A stretch of DNA of 64,000 nucleotides, taken from Kryptolebias marmoratus (lineage: Eukaryota > Chordata > Actinopteri > Cyprinodontiformes > Rivulidae). Positions 1-12,447 of the stretch are shown piece after piece. The notes beneath the pieces were generated by a model that was not told the DNA's origin, ran no database searches, and worked only from the letters and a program-made list of their open reading frames with translations. The DNA is taken from NCBI RefSeq assembly GCF_001649575.2, contig NC_051436.1, forward strand, positions 13,912,867 through 13,976,866, in the 5' to 3' direction. The first letter of the stretch is position 1. Every line of letters begins with the position of its first letter. Position numbers and translations under genes: made by a program.

Positions 1-1509
1 CATGTGTCGGTCAAACCCATGTAAACAAGCTCAGGAGACAGTGTGATGCAACTCTCACACTGCGTTGAAGTGACTCTCAACTTCTGCTATATGAAATTGT
101 AGCTCAAAATCTGTTAAACTGACCGATTTATAGCTAATTTGATTACAGATGAGGGACAGGTGTGATTGAAACTGGAACCAAGGAGATCAATGACTGAGAT
201 AACAAAAACAATACAATGATGACCAAACAGGAAAATACTAAAAACACGAAAGATAACAAAGCCCCAAACATCATGGCAATTTTAGTTTTTATTCTGTGTA
301 TGGCAAACTCTTTATGGCTCACATGCAATCTTTTAAACAAAATGAAAAATACATCACTTATTTATACCTTTCAACACTGTGTAATTTATCAAGACACAAG
401 TCAAGCCTGATTATCCATCTGTTAAAGTTAGAATAAAGCCCCTCCTCTGTCTGCAGCTTATTAAGTAGCATGCAACAACTAATGTATTAGCCTTTAGAAA
501 AGTTGCTGCAGAGCACAGAAATGAATACTTCCTGCCCCCACCACCACTCGCTCCATATAATCCACATCCTTGCGTGCTCATATTGACGGTCCATTTGAAT
601 TGCTCACTTGCACTTGGCCTCAGTAATGCAGATCAATTCTGCCGAAGCCGTGGAGACTTCAGGGGGTTCATTTGTTCCACTGCACCCCAGACGTGCCGCC
701 GCACGTGACACTGGTGTGAACTGGGACGGTTATAATCTCAGCTGAGCAGAGAAGTCGATGTTCTCGCCGGGCAGCAGGCCTCCCCGATCACAGCTATTGA
801 CCGATTGACCCGTTACTGAACTGGATGTGATGTGCCGCACCTTAGAGAAGAAAATAAAGTCATGATAGGCGTACAGCAGGTATGAGTTTAGTGCTAAAGT
901 ACGTCTTCAAATACTTAAGAATGGACATCCCTGCAATTGAATAAGATATGTTGTTTAATTTCTTGTTAATCTATGTTTACCTGATTAAAAATAGCTTAGC
1001 TTGCCTTAATCCTAAATATCAGTCAAATTTGATTTGCTTATTTATAAATTTCCCTTTCCCAGGTTCCTCCTTTCCACCCAAAAAAGAAAACTGGAAATAA
1101 AAGTTAAATAAATCAACAATGTTTCAACAGGACAATGAAATGTTATATATCAAAATGTGGATCAATTTGTTAATAGCAAGCAGCTTTAGGAAAAATCATT
1201 TTCATCATGAATATTTGCACAAATGTCCTTATCTGAAAACTTACATTGAGTAAATTTTGTGTTCCAATTTATTTTTTGACATTTTCATGTTTAAATAGAC
1301 AAGCGAGACCTTTTACCTGTGCAATAGACTGTCCAATAGACAAATAGTTGTTCAATAAATTTCTGTTTGGATGTTTTTCTTTCACTTGTAATTTGAAGTC
1401 AGAGAGTAAAAAAAAATAAAAAAAAATGCAAATGTCAAAAATCGAAAAATGTATAGTTTTACATCTAGGAAAAAAAATAAAACACTCATCAGAGGCGCCC
1501 CCCCTGCCA
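1..1509. other. No gene seen
   Basis: AT-rich DNA except for a GC-richer, non-repetitive block at about 530-860 with no open frame. The latter could be a conserved non-coding element, but this cannot be judged from one sequence. Confidence 0.4.
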
Positions 1510-1900
1510 GTTGTTGCCACCCTGGTGAGTTTGCTTGTTAGCAAAATATCTTGTGAACTACTAGATAGGTTTTAAAAAAACTCCCAGACAGTCATTATTG
1601 GAAAAATGGTTTTAACTCAGTCAGTTTTACAGATATGGAGCTGAGATTTGGAGTGGTAGCAGCTGAGACTGATCTCCAACACTCTGAGCGCTAACAAATC
1701 CTTGTTTATAACTTTGCCATGCAGATTGGCAGGTGATACTCATTCCTTGAAAGAGTGCTGGCTCCATTATTGAAGATGAGTTTAGGAAAGGATAGATCAA
1801 GCTTTCATGAGTTGAGTAGTGGCCCCCATCTGCCGCCCTTCGAAAACTTTCTGGAAGTGATGAGAACTTGCGCATCTGCAATATGAACGACACATTCCTC
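1510..1900 (-). repeat. Dispersed repeat family A, reverse copy
   Basis: Reverse complement of the family A block order: GAGATTTGGAGTGGTAGCAG, ACACTCTGAGCGCTAACAAA, then ACTCATTCCTTGAAAGAGTGC at about 1738. Confidence 0.5.
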
Positions 1901-2179
1901 TTTTAACACCCTATTAATCTCTCCGTTTCTCTCTAAAGTTTGTTATAGAATTTCAAATTCATCACTAGCCACTTACTAGCTTGCAGCTTTCAGCCAGGTT
2001 TTTTTTTTTTAACAAGTTAGTAAACTTAATATTTCATGACTTGGTCATCGTGTTTCACTTTAATTTGTCACTTTTTGCTCTCAAGGCTTCTAATCAATGC
2101 TGCTACTGCCTTTGGTTGGCTGAAAATTCATATTTGATTTAGTTCTTTAAAAGTAACCTCGCCTTTCACTCTCCATCAG

Positions 2180-2313
2180 TCTCTGGGTCCGGTGCGAGGT
2201 CAAGGACGGGCCATGAACTCCCGGCTTCCTGCAGTAGGCTTCCACCCCCTCTTCCCCCCTGGGGCCCTTACCTTCATCGTTACACAGCCCAGCAGCTGGT
2301 GACGCAGAAACGC
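2180..2313 (+). other. Possible isolated exon (134 nt)
   Basis: Acceptor CTTTCACTCTCCATCAG before 2180 and donor CGC|GTGAGT at 2313/2314 bracket a GC-rich stretch in AT-rich DNA. One frame is open throughout and proline-rich (ELPASCSRLPPPLPPWGPYL). No partner exon was found and I do not recognise the peptide. Confidence 0.25.
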
Positions 2314-3249
2314 GTGAGTACAAGTGAAGCTCATGTTTGTGTGCAGCTGTCTTAAACCTTTGTGTGTGTGTGCGTGTATGCGTGTCTCACTTAATAACAC
2401 AATAAGAAAGCAACCCAACCCCACTGTGACCTGAGTTTGTTCCTTTGACTTCGGTCACCTCTCAGGAGAACTGCAAGAACCCTTTTGCTGTAGAGCTCTT
2501 TTTCTTGTTTGACTTTCAGCACAAGTCCCCGGACAAAGACCCCAACGTGACCTCTGTCTTGGGACTGAATGAGCTTTGCCATATATGCGCTTGTAAAGAA
2601 TGGTCTTTCGTGAAAAAAATAGTTTGGAGGTAATTTTCAACAAATTCAAATGACTTTAAGTTTCCTCTACGTTCAGTTGCATGTTATGTTGCAGAATTAC
2701 CATCAAACTGGTGCATGTATGTGCGGGGTGGGGGTAGGTGGGTGCATGCATTAGCTACAAGTCATGCAGTTGGTGCAACGCCGATTAGCCACAGGCTAAT
2801 GAGAGCGCTCTAAACCTGCTTAGCACGAGGATGAAAATGAGATCATATCCCTGCAGCCTTGCGGCAAGCTCTCTCATTGGTTCATTAAATCATCCACTCA
2901 CACACCATCTGTTTTTATTGGCTCTGCAGCACAAGCTCCTGCTCAGTAAGTGGCACCTAACCAATTGGTTACCAAATACCAGTATGCTGGGGTGGGGGTG
3001 GGATGGGTTGGAGTGCAATCAGTTGATTTAAAAAGAGTTTGAAATAAAAAAATTAAAAAAAAGAATTACTGATTTACTCCTTACTTTTGTGCCATGTGAT
3101 GCACTACCGTTTAATTCTGGGTCACCTGATTGATTCTTTTGCAATTGTTTGAAACATTCAAACATTTTTGAAAGGCAGATGGGTAATAGGAATAAGTGGG
3201 ATGACAAAAAGAAGAAATATCAAAATAAAATAAATCAAAATAAGAGGAA

Positions 3250-3720
3250 ACTGTCATGGTTTTGATGTTTTGTTTGGTTTTCTAGTTTTTGTTCTGCTTT
3301 GTTTCTTCAAATTGTGTTCATGTCTTGTCACTTTCACCTTCCCCAGTACTTGCCACGCCTCATTCTTCCATACCATGCTGTTCTGTTACATTCCAGTCTT
3401 TCATGCCACACCCACATTACCATAACAACTCAATCACTGCCATTATTCTCACCTGTTTGCAATCACTCACCTGTGTCCATTTTCCTCCTGATCCTCAGTC
3501 TTTAAATACCGGTCTTTGTTCTTCATTCTCCACTGGGTCATTTCGTTCCGTTTTGTCATGTCTCTTTGTTCAGTTCAGTGCCTTGCCTTGCCTTGTTTTC
3601 GTTTTGGATTTCTGTTATTGTTAGTTTTTGCTGCCAAGTCAGCCTTTTGTTTTGTTCGAGTTTTAGTTTAATAAAATTTTGTGGATTAAGTTGAGTCTGC
3701 GTTCTGGGTTCGCCGCCATA
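3250..3720 (+). repeat. Dispersed repeat family D, copy 1
   Basis: Starts CTGTCATGGTTTTG and includes CAAGTCAGCCTTTTGTTTTG near 3640. The reverse complement is found at 43040-43505 and 54850-55150 (CAAAGGCTGGCGTGGCAGCA). Unclassified; the TGTCA ends suggest a non-autonomous DNA element. Confidence 0.5.
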
Positions 3721-3734
3721 GTTCCACCGCACGA

Positions 3735-4060
3735 CAGAAACCAGCATTCCTCGAAGGAATATTGTCTGCCTTGGTGTGTGCCAAAGTTTGAAACGAAGAT
3801 CTTGCACCATCTGTGAGCACTCTGAGTATGTGTTGGGGGTGACTATCAGCTACTACCACACTAACTTTGAGCTCAAAGTCAGATACTATAGCCCTTTTTG
3901 TGTTTGCTAAGATCGGTTAATTAGTTGTAGATGCACATCCAATGATTATTTTTCTGAGAGTTTCATTAAAACTCATTCAATTGTTCATGAGATATTTACT
4001 AATTTACAGACAAACAAAAATGTTATTGGCCACTTGTCATGGTGGTGGGTGAAAACAAAG
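3735..4060 (+). repeat. Dispersed repeat family A, copy (plus)
   Basis: CAGCATTCCTCGAAGGAATAT, GAAGATCTTGCACC, CTGAGTATGTGTTGGGGGTGACTATCAGCTACTACCACAC (in parts) and a tail with ACAGACAAACAAAAAT. The same order of blocks recurs at 7355-8045 and, in part or reversed, at 1510-1900, 12090-12240, 47190-47400 and 55300-55560. Confidence 0.6.
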
Positions 4061-5559
4061 GGTAAACAGTAGATACTAATCTAGTTTTTAGACCTATCTA
4101 TAAAAATTGGATTGGATATGAATTGATATAATTTAGATTTTTTGTGTACTGCCCTTAAATGACTTGTGTTGTGAATATATATAAATCAATTGCTTGGAAT
4201 TGAAAAATGCACCTTTTTGTTGCAGTTTTAAAATGTATTGACTTTACTGAGACAACAATCTGTTGTTTAGCAGAAGTTTGTTTCATTTTCACTTAGGTTG
4301 GTTTTATCTCTGCATATAAAGTTTTAAGGTTAAAAAAAAGAGCTGTAAAAGTCTCTCTTTTCTTTAGGTGTGACTTTCCAGATGAGAAGTTGTGAGCAAC
4401 AAAGTGCCAGAGAAAGGAGGAGGAGAGAGAGCTGCAAGAGGAAAGAGAATATGAGCGGTACTGTACTTCCCAGAGTGAACACACACCCTGGATGTTCCTT
4501 CATATTTGATGATCCACCTTACAAGGACCTGTGCCCCCGGAGCCTCTGAGCTCTGCTTGTGTAAGTGCGCTGATGTCCTCACTTTCCTCTTTTCATGTCC
4601 TCTCTCACTCCTTATCTTCTACGTCCTCCTCCGTTTATCTCGCCTTCTTCCTGCCCCTTTCCTCTGTGTGTTAGCTCCTCCTCCTCCGTTTTCTTCCTCC
4701 TCCTCCTCTCTCTATGCCTCATGCTTGGCCAGGCGGCAGCGCGCTAATGCACCATGACACATTCTGCAGCTCCGAGTCACAATGCGACTAGGCTTTACGC
4801 AGTGACCGAACGGCGACCTCCCTCAGCATCGCTGCACACAGGCACTGTGCTGTGCCAGGGCCTGTTCAGGGAGAGGATGAAAGCTGCGAGTGCAGGGTCA
4901 AAGGAGGAGAGGAGAGGATGGAGAAGCAGGGATCTGCCACTCGCAGATATCAGATCAAATGACAGGAAGATAAATAATTAGCAACAGTGAAAGGGTGAAT
5001 CACACTCATATCTTCATCCTGATGATGATTTTGTGCCACATGTGACCTATTAGTGTCAAATTGGAGGAGGTGAGCATTTATGTGGGCATTTGCGGCTTAT
5101 GGAGCACAAAGACAAATGCCTCTAAGACCGAGTTGCTCTCCAAGTTGCGTTTATGCTTTTCTTATCAAACAGAAACCAAATATTCTGCACCTGGAGGCGA
5201 CTGAATCACAAAGCTGCTGCTGCTGCTTCGGGACATATAGATTATATCAGTTCTTATTGAAGGTGTTTCTGCACAACTTTCAGGCTTTGCTTATTTGTCC
5301 CCGAGGTTCTGAAAGACGTCCTGCTGTAACACCTTCCAATGATCCTCACATTTGTCCATGTCCCTGGGACACTTTGTTCTCGGGCCTTCCAGCTCAGCAC
5401 AAATGACCAGAGGGAAGGAGTGAGATAAAAGGAGTGTGATAGTGAGAAAAAGAGAGGATGGCAAGGAAGGCAGAAGATGTATGTATCATTTGCCTATGCA
5501 GGGAGGATAAAAAAATATTCAGCTGCTATTTGGGAAACTTGTCCTGTTTGATTTACAAC
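4061..5559. other. No gene seen
   Basis: Low-complexity pyrimidine-rich stretch (CTCCTCCTCC) around 4660-4715 and short open frames without splice context or recognisable motifs. Confidence 0.4.
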
Positions 5560-6263
5560 ACCAAATTCAAAAAGTTTGGACGTTGTGTAAAATGTAAATA
5601 AAGATGCAATTATTTGCAAATTTCATAAACCCATATTTCATACACAATGGAATACAGTAAACATATACAATTTTTAAACTAAGAAATTTTATTTTTTTTT
5701 AAATAAATAAGGTAATTTTGAATTTAATGGTAGCAACACATCTCAAAAATGTTGGGACGGGGCAACTAAAGGCTTTAAAAGTAAATGGTACGAATAAAAA
5801 ACAGCTGGAGAAGCAACTAATTAGGTTAAATGGCAACAGTTCAGACAGATATAAAAAGAACATTTTAGAGAAACTAAATCTCTCAAAAGTAAGGATGGGC
5901 AGAACTTAACCAGTCTGTGAAAATCTGTACCTAATAATAGTGGACCAGTATTCCCTCCAAAACCTGCAGCAGCTGCTCTCCTCAGTTCCTAGATAGTTAC
6001 AGACTGTTTGAAAAAGAAGAGAGGATACTTCACTGTGGGAAACATGGTTCTCTCCTAACTTTTTTGTGATGTTTTGTTGTCATTAAATTCAAAATTAATT
6101 ATTTTTTTCTTAAAAAGGAACAATTTCTTAGTTCAAAGATTTGATATGTTTACTATGTTCCATTGTGAATAAAATATGGGTTTATGAGATTTGCAAATCA
6201 TTGGATTCTGTTTTTATTTACCTTTTACACAACGCCCCAACTTTTTTTTTGGAATTGGGGTTA
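5560..6263. mobile_element. Internally deleted Tc1-like element with ~180-bp inverted repeats
   Basis: The left end (5560-5720) and the reverse complement of the right end (6085-6263) match closely: CCAATT-CAAAAA-GTTGG, then TTGTGTAAAA, TTTGCAAAT, TCATAAACCCATAT, CACAATGGAA, AGTAAACATAT, AACTAAGAAA. The interior keeps only about 350 bases and no transposase domain. Tc1/mariner assignment rests on the related copy at 13970-14480. Confidence 0.65.
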
Positions 6264-7354
6264 TATTTGCTGAGTGTCTTTCATGTTCCTTTTCAAGTTC
6301 TAAATTCCTGTAATTTATTCACCAATCTCCACTTCAGTCTTTAATCTTATTAAGACTGAACATTGGTTTGGTTCTACTTAGGTTTTTGCGGTTTAAGGCT
6401 TGGCTTCATGAAAAATGTGCTGATATTTGCTCCAACTTTTGTGCAGCATTTGCGCCCACTCTCTGCTCCCTCTCAGCATTGTCTCCCTAAAGCACATGAT
6501 GCTTATTATATGCCGGTGCAATCAAGCTCGTCAAGTTTTACAGGAGTGAGAAAGTTATCCTCTTCTGCGTCAAAACGCAAAATTGTCTTACCTGCGCAAT
6601 TTAAGTATAACCTTTTTGCCACAAACACAGCAGGCCCTAAAGTGACAAAGATAAAAAGAAGATTGTTTTCTCACATAAAGCTCCAGGTGTTATCATACAA
6701 AAGATAAATACATTTCCTGAATCTGTAACAGCAAAATCTCACTGTATCAAAAGGGAATTAAGTTTGAGATGACATTTCTCAATCAGTAATTGACATTTTG
6801 TGCTTTACTGACCGTCATTGCATCCTTTTAGTTTCACTCAATAAATTAAAAAAAAAATAATAAGCCCCTGGTTTTTATCCTAACCCTCCATATGGAGGAT
6901 TTGACCCACTCCAATGATAGTTATCCCATGAGATAATTACTTTGGGTTCTGTTTGTTAACGTCTGGTTGTGAAGCACCAACTGAAAGGTTCTATCTTCAT
7001 AGGGTTTTGCTTTCTGAATCTAAAACAACAAGCAGCTGGATTTTACTCAGAATTTTTTGGCCATTTGATGGAACAATGTCTGACACATCATTAAATATGA
7101 GGACAGTTGACATTTTTACTGACATGGCGGTCTTCTTTTTGTGAAGGCAGTAGTGAATCAAATTGCTCCTCTTCCTCTGTTTCTTTTCCTGACATGCAAT
7201 TATGACCAGCTCTCATTAAACAGCAAAAAGTATACTTTGGGTTGCAAACAACACAAAGTAAAAAGCTCTGCTTTGTTCACCTGCAAAAATAAAGTGTTTC
7301 CTCCCTGACACAGATGGGTTTTCATCTGAAAGTTGCGTAAAGTCTAATTCAAAT
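6264..7354. other. No gene seen
   Basis: AT-rich DNA without repeats I can name. A 114-codon open frame at 6363-6707 has no recognisable motif. Confidence 0.4.
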
Positions 7355-8045
7355 AAAACTAGCATTCCTTGAAGGAATCCATATTGCCTGCAGCCTTGCA
7401 TCCCAAGTTTTAAACTAAGATCTTGTTAAATTTGTTACTGCTCAGATTGTGTGTAAGGGATGACTCTCAGCTACTACCACACCAAATTTTTAACTCAAAA
7501 CTCAAAGTTACATCCATTTCTGCAATTGCTAACACAGATTATGGTGGTCATCTTGAATTGACTCTAAAAGTTAACCAGTTGTAGGTGTGCATCCAATGAT
7601 TACATTTTGAAAGTTTTGTTAAAAAGATATTTTGCTAACAGACAACATTGACTCCAACAGTCATTGCCAAAGTTTAAAGCAAATACATTTTACAGTAGTA
7701 GTGTTCAGAGTATGTGTTGTGAATAACTATCAGATACGACAACACCAAATTTTTGTTCATTATCTGTAAAATTCACAGGGTTATATCCATTTTTGGGTTG
7801 GTTAATATGAATTAGTTGTAGAAGCCATCTCGAAACGGATTAACTCCAAAGGTTAATCAGTTGTAGATGTATGATTACTTTCATAGTTTTCATAGTTATA
7901 ATTCATCCAGTGGTTTGTAAGATATTTTGCTAACGTTACAGACAAACAAACACATAAACACACACACACAGACAAGGACAAATAAAAAAATAAAAATAAA
8001 AAACATTATTGCTCCGCCTTTGCCTTAGGCAGTGGGCAGTATAAA
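7355..8045 (+). repeat. Dispersed repeat family A, longest copy with internal duplication
   Basis: CTAGCATTCCTTGAAGGAAT opens the copy. The block CAGAT-GTGTGT...ACTCTCAGCTACTACCACACC at about 7445-7490 recurs as AGAGTATGTGTTGTGAATAACTATCAGATAC (in parts) at about 7705, so the unit is partly doubled. It ends ACATTATTGCTCCGCC near 8018. Confidence 0.6.
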
Positions 8046-8889
8046 GGCAAATACCACTCTGATGGGGAAATCACAGCTCCTTTAATATATGTACATATGC
8101 CAAATAAATAAACAAGATACAACAGAGATATTTATACACTCACACTTTGGTCTATACATATCTGCATTTTATTTTTAATGAAAGCTTATACGATTTTGTT
8201 CAATTTGTGTTTTTGTATTTTGCTCTTATGGGTTTACTGAACTTGAAATGGGCCAAATACAATAAAGCTGGAGGAAGATAAATGAAAACCTGTGTGTCAG
8301 ACTGAAGGATAGATATAATTGAAATCCTAAAAAAGTAGAATTAATACAACCTGAAATCATTACAGACTTAGTTATGCATCATGGTAACCACATGTAGAAT
8401 TGCAGAAATCCATTTGTGGACTGACAAAACTAAAGAGGTGCAGCCACATGAGCTGTGTACAGTACAACATGTTGATTTCTGCATTATTGATGTTGGATAC
8501 GCTACATGTTTTACCAGGCTGTTAAGTGGGGGACTGGTGAGCAGCTGCAGGCTAGAAGATATTTTATTGAAAAAGTTCATGGGATTGATGGCGCTGTGGA
8601 AGGAGACAGAGCAGAGAAGGCTGGAGAGCTGAGTCTTCAGGGACATTAGCTGCAAAGCCGGGACAAGGAAACAAAAGGACAACAAAGGGTGCCATGAAGA
8701 TGATGAGGAAGAGTCTGAAGTCGGGGCTAATGGACAAAGAAGATGGAGCTTCCATGGAGACAGAGACATGAGGGCCAGTGGGCTAAAGCAGTGCAATAAC
8801 CTGAGCAGGATTAAAAAGGCTTAAAGCTGTAGATGAAAGCAGTGTAAACTAATGAGGAGCAGCTCGAAAAAACTGGAGGTGGTGCTGAG

Positions 8890-9005
8890 TGAGTGACTCA
8901 GATTAACCCGAGTCCATAAAGTGAACCGAATTTACCACTGCTACTCCAGACCAATAAAAATCGAGTTTTTAAACCGGCACTCTTGTAAACAAAACTAGCA
9001 TGTTG
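8890..9005 (+). repeat. Dispersed repeat family B, fragment
   Basis: GATTAACCCGAGTCCATAAAG followed by ACCACTGCTACTCC and AACCGGCACTCTTGTAAAC matches about 27550-27650. Confidence 0.5.
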
Positions 9006-9009
9006 CCAG

Positions 9010-9475
9010 GCTAGGGGATAAATCACCAAATTTAAATTAAAATATATCGTTTTGAAGCTTCTGAGACACAGCATTTGAAAATAACAATAAATAAATATAA
9101 ATAAACAATAAACAAGAGTGCAGGAAGTCAAAATAAAACAAATCATGCCCGTGCAATGAGACATAAACAACAGATCTAACAAATGACTGAAATCCAAAGA
9201 GTATATATGCTGGGGGGATGTGAACTGAAAGTTGACACAGATGAGCCAATTGGAAAATAGGAAGCAGATGTAGAAATGGGAAGCTGGAAATATATTGAAC
9301 TAAGACTATCTAAAGATACAACAACAATTACATCAAACTTAACCTAAAACTCATAAATACAGAGAAATAACAAAACACAAAGCAAGCATTAGTCGGGCTG
9401 GAACAGAGAACAATGACAAAACTAAATGAAACTAAACTTAATCCAAAATGCGACAAACTCACACCATGACAAGGT
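9010..9475. repeat. Probable family D relative ending CACCATGACA
   Basis: A-rich stretch with AACAAAGCAAGC, ACAGAGAACAATGACAAAAC and a terminal CTCACACCATGACA, the mirror of the TGTCATGG start seen at 3250. Left end unclear. Confidence 0.3.
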
Positions 9476-11622
9476 CACATTCGTACCTACAGCTGGCCTA
9501 TCCAGTGCCTGATTTTCATGGGAAAATTACATTTAGCAAGGATATAGTTTCAAAGGACATTTTGTGGTCTGAAATTTGAAATTTGTATTGTATCATGAAC
9601 TCTAAACAAAGCAGTTTTTAATCCCTAAACGTAGTCAGGACGTTTGGTTTCCCAGCCCTCACTAAGAGATTGTTTTTTAAACCCAAGAAGTTTATTTCCT
9701 AAACCTAGCTGAGGAATTTACTTTCTTGGACTAAATTAAATTTAAGAAAATTGTAAAATAAAAATGTTTACAATTTTCTTAACTGTAAAGGAGATAAGTA
9801 CAGATATCCTAGGTGTCAGTCAGATCTGTAACCGTAAAAACAAACTTGTTTCAGTTAAAACACTTACACACTTTTGTCAACATAGTTTCAATTAGTTTTG
9901 TACCTAAAGACAGACAGCATTGCATCCAGAGGACAAATCAGTGCATCAAACTTCAAGAAAACTGTGATTATCAGACAAAAAGCCTGATCAATATGAGACT
10001 TGGAGGATTTTAGGAGGATGTTGTAGGGGCAAAGTGATACAACCTCATGTGCACCTGGGAGTGACCTCAATTTGACCCCACGCAGTAGATAAATGTACAT
10101 GTTGTGACGAACACACAGATCAATCTAAAATAAGGTGTGTAAAAAAAAAAAAAAACCTTCATTGAGAATATTGGTGCCAGGTGAATACATTTTTGGAACA
10201 AATTGTTGGCTTTCCACAGAGGAAAGGGGAAGTAGCTTTGCTTTTAGCTTGACATCAAGCAATTTTGACATTATCAGGTTGATTATGTAAAGGGTTCATA
10301 AGTTCTAGAGGTTAGGGAGGAATTCCCCTTTGAGCAAAAGTACTGTAAAAATCAGCAGCGGTGAGGTTCAGTTTAAGGCTGCAGAACAACAAGGGCACAA
10401 AGTTCAAACAGAGTTCTTCCATTTAGAATTAAAAAAAAAAAAGAAAGACACATTTGCAAATTATCAATGCTGTGTGCTTTTGCCAGGGCTAAATAAAAGG
10501 GAGCTCATTTTATACCAATTTGCGGCTGCTGTGAGGTTTATTTGAGAATGCCGGTGTGATTAAAATCCTTTAAGTGGATGTGGCAACAGCAAAAACACTT
10601 AATAGGGCATTCAAAATGTTTCTGCAATCAGTCTTTATTATAGCTGCTTGTCACTGTGAAGTCAGTGTCTACTTGCCAAATATCCATGTGAATAGGAAAT
10701 TGTCTCTAGCAAATCACAAAGCAAGTCAATATCTTGATTACTCTGAAATTGTTTAAAGACATTTTTTTACATGTTTGTACAAAGTTTGTAGAGATCTTTT
10801 TGGGAAGTTTTAATTCATTTAGCTGGCAACTGAGAGGCCCAGACAAATCAAAGGATTGCACATCCTTTGCAGGAGCAAAACAGATTTTGTGCTTTCATCT
10901 AATTCACAAAACCCCGGAAAAGGGAGCTGTGTGTCTCAAACTGCGCTGTCAACTAAGTAGTGTGTCTCTCTGAGTTGATGCAGTTTGCCCACATTTAAAT
11001 GAGATACACGTGGAGGAAAAACATGCTCATATTTATGTAAATAACTGCCAGTGCTAAAAGCACTCCATTCCCAAAGCTCTGTGTTGTTTGCAGCACGCAG
11101 TTAGCGTAAAATATTTAGTGTTTCCTGAAAGATGGTGGTGATTACATTCCAGAGGAAACATTAGGAGACAATGCTAAGCTCTGCTGCCTTCACAAAAAGA
11201 AGGTAAGTATATCACAAAAAGTCTAATTCAACATCCCTTCCAGGGATGAGTGTCAGATATTGTTAAATCTACAAAGAAATTGTCAAAAGTGTGTAAACTC
11301 TCTATGCTCTTTTACATTCAGAATGCAAAACCTTATGAATTTAAAATGATTTAACAGATAGGGTTTCACATATTGAGGTTAATAAAAGAACCTAAAGTAA
11401 ATGAAATTGTAATTAGGATTGGTACTGCTCAGGCACCATGAGGACAGTCTACTCTGGTTGGGAGCTGCACTGAAGACAAGGGGGACTCGACCATCTCCAA
11501 CAAAAGAGAGCACCCTTTGATTTGGGACAGAGACCAAAATTCATTTTGTAATTTATCAAGTGAAATAAGAGGATGCGGTGGTGATCAAGAAAGTACAAAA
11601 TGTCAAGTATTGGTTTAGACTC
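9476..11622. other. No gene seen
   Basis: AT-rich DNA. Only short open frames, none with motifs or paired splice sites. Confidence 0.4.
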
Positions 11623-11836
11623 CAGAGGTGGCCAATCCTGGTCCTCGAGGGCCACCATCTTGCATGTTTTACTTGTTTCTCTGCTCCAACACACCTGATT
11701 TGAATCAATGGGTGATTAACAGGCTTCTGCAGAACAAGAAGAGGTGATTTAACCACTGAATCAGGTGTGTTGGAGCAGAGAAACAAGTAAAACATGCAGG
11801 ATAGTGGCCCTCCAGGACCAGGACTGGACACCCCTG
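11623..11836. mobile_element. Palindromic hAT-like non-autonomous element
   Basis: Left end CAGAGGTGGCCAATCCTGG and reverse-complemented right end CAGGGGTGTCCAGTCCTGG pair, and the match continues inward (GGTCCT-GAGGGCCAC, GCATGTTTTACTTGTTTC, CTGCTCCAACACACCTGATT) for about 85 bases on each side of a ~40-base loop. The flanks GTTTAGAC and GTTTAGAG could be an imperfect 8-base target duplication, the length made by hAT transposases. Confidence 0.7.
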
Positions 11837-12089
11837 GTTTAGAGAGTCTTTCCTGATACAGTGAGATAGTCTTCCTACAGTTTTAAGGCAGGTTTCTGTA
11901 CTTTATCTGTTAAGCCCTGGAGCTCACTGAGAGAAATTTATTTTCTTTATATCTGTCTCTTTTCGTGTTGATGACAGAAGGTCATATTTAGATTGAGCAG
12001 TGATGACAGCTGTGATCTTTTGCAAAAAGAGTACAAACTGTTCATACCTATAATTTTTATCTGTGCCTTTGTGCCTGTGTTTATTGTTA

Positions 12090-12240
12090 GAGCTAATCAG
12101 TGTTAGCAAACACAAAAATTGATATAACTCGGTCAAGTTTACTCATGTTGAGCTAAAATTGTATGTGGCAGTAGCTGAGAGTCATCCCCAGCACATACTC
12201 TGAGTGCTAACAGGTTGAACAAATTCTGCAATGTTACTTG
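12090..12240 (-). repeat. Dispersed repeat family A, short reverse copy
   Basis: GTGGCAGTAGCTGAGAGTCAT then CCCAGCACATACTCTGAGTG is the reverse complement of the core block at about 3818-3860. Confidence 0.55.
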
Positions 12241-12410
12241 AGCATAATGTTATTTTCAAGATGTGGTCAAAATGAGCATAATTCCATAATTTCTCAATAT
12301 AAGATGACCTTGGTTTAAAACTGGCATGAATGGCAGCAGACAATCTGACAATATTCAATAAACAAAAGTAACTTTTTTTCATACTTTGTGAAACAGCTCG
12401 TAAGAAGTTT

Positions 12411-12447
12411 ATGTGTGTGTGTGTGTGTGTGTGCGTGTGTGTGTGTG
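12411..12447 (+). repeat. (GT)n microsatellite
   Basis: ATGTGTGT run with a single GC interruption. Confidence 0.95.

Noticed and set aside
8368..8796. 142-codon minus-strand open frame
   Set aside because: Ser/Leu-rich, no motif, overlaps an equally open plus frame; no promoter or splice evidence.
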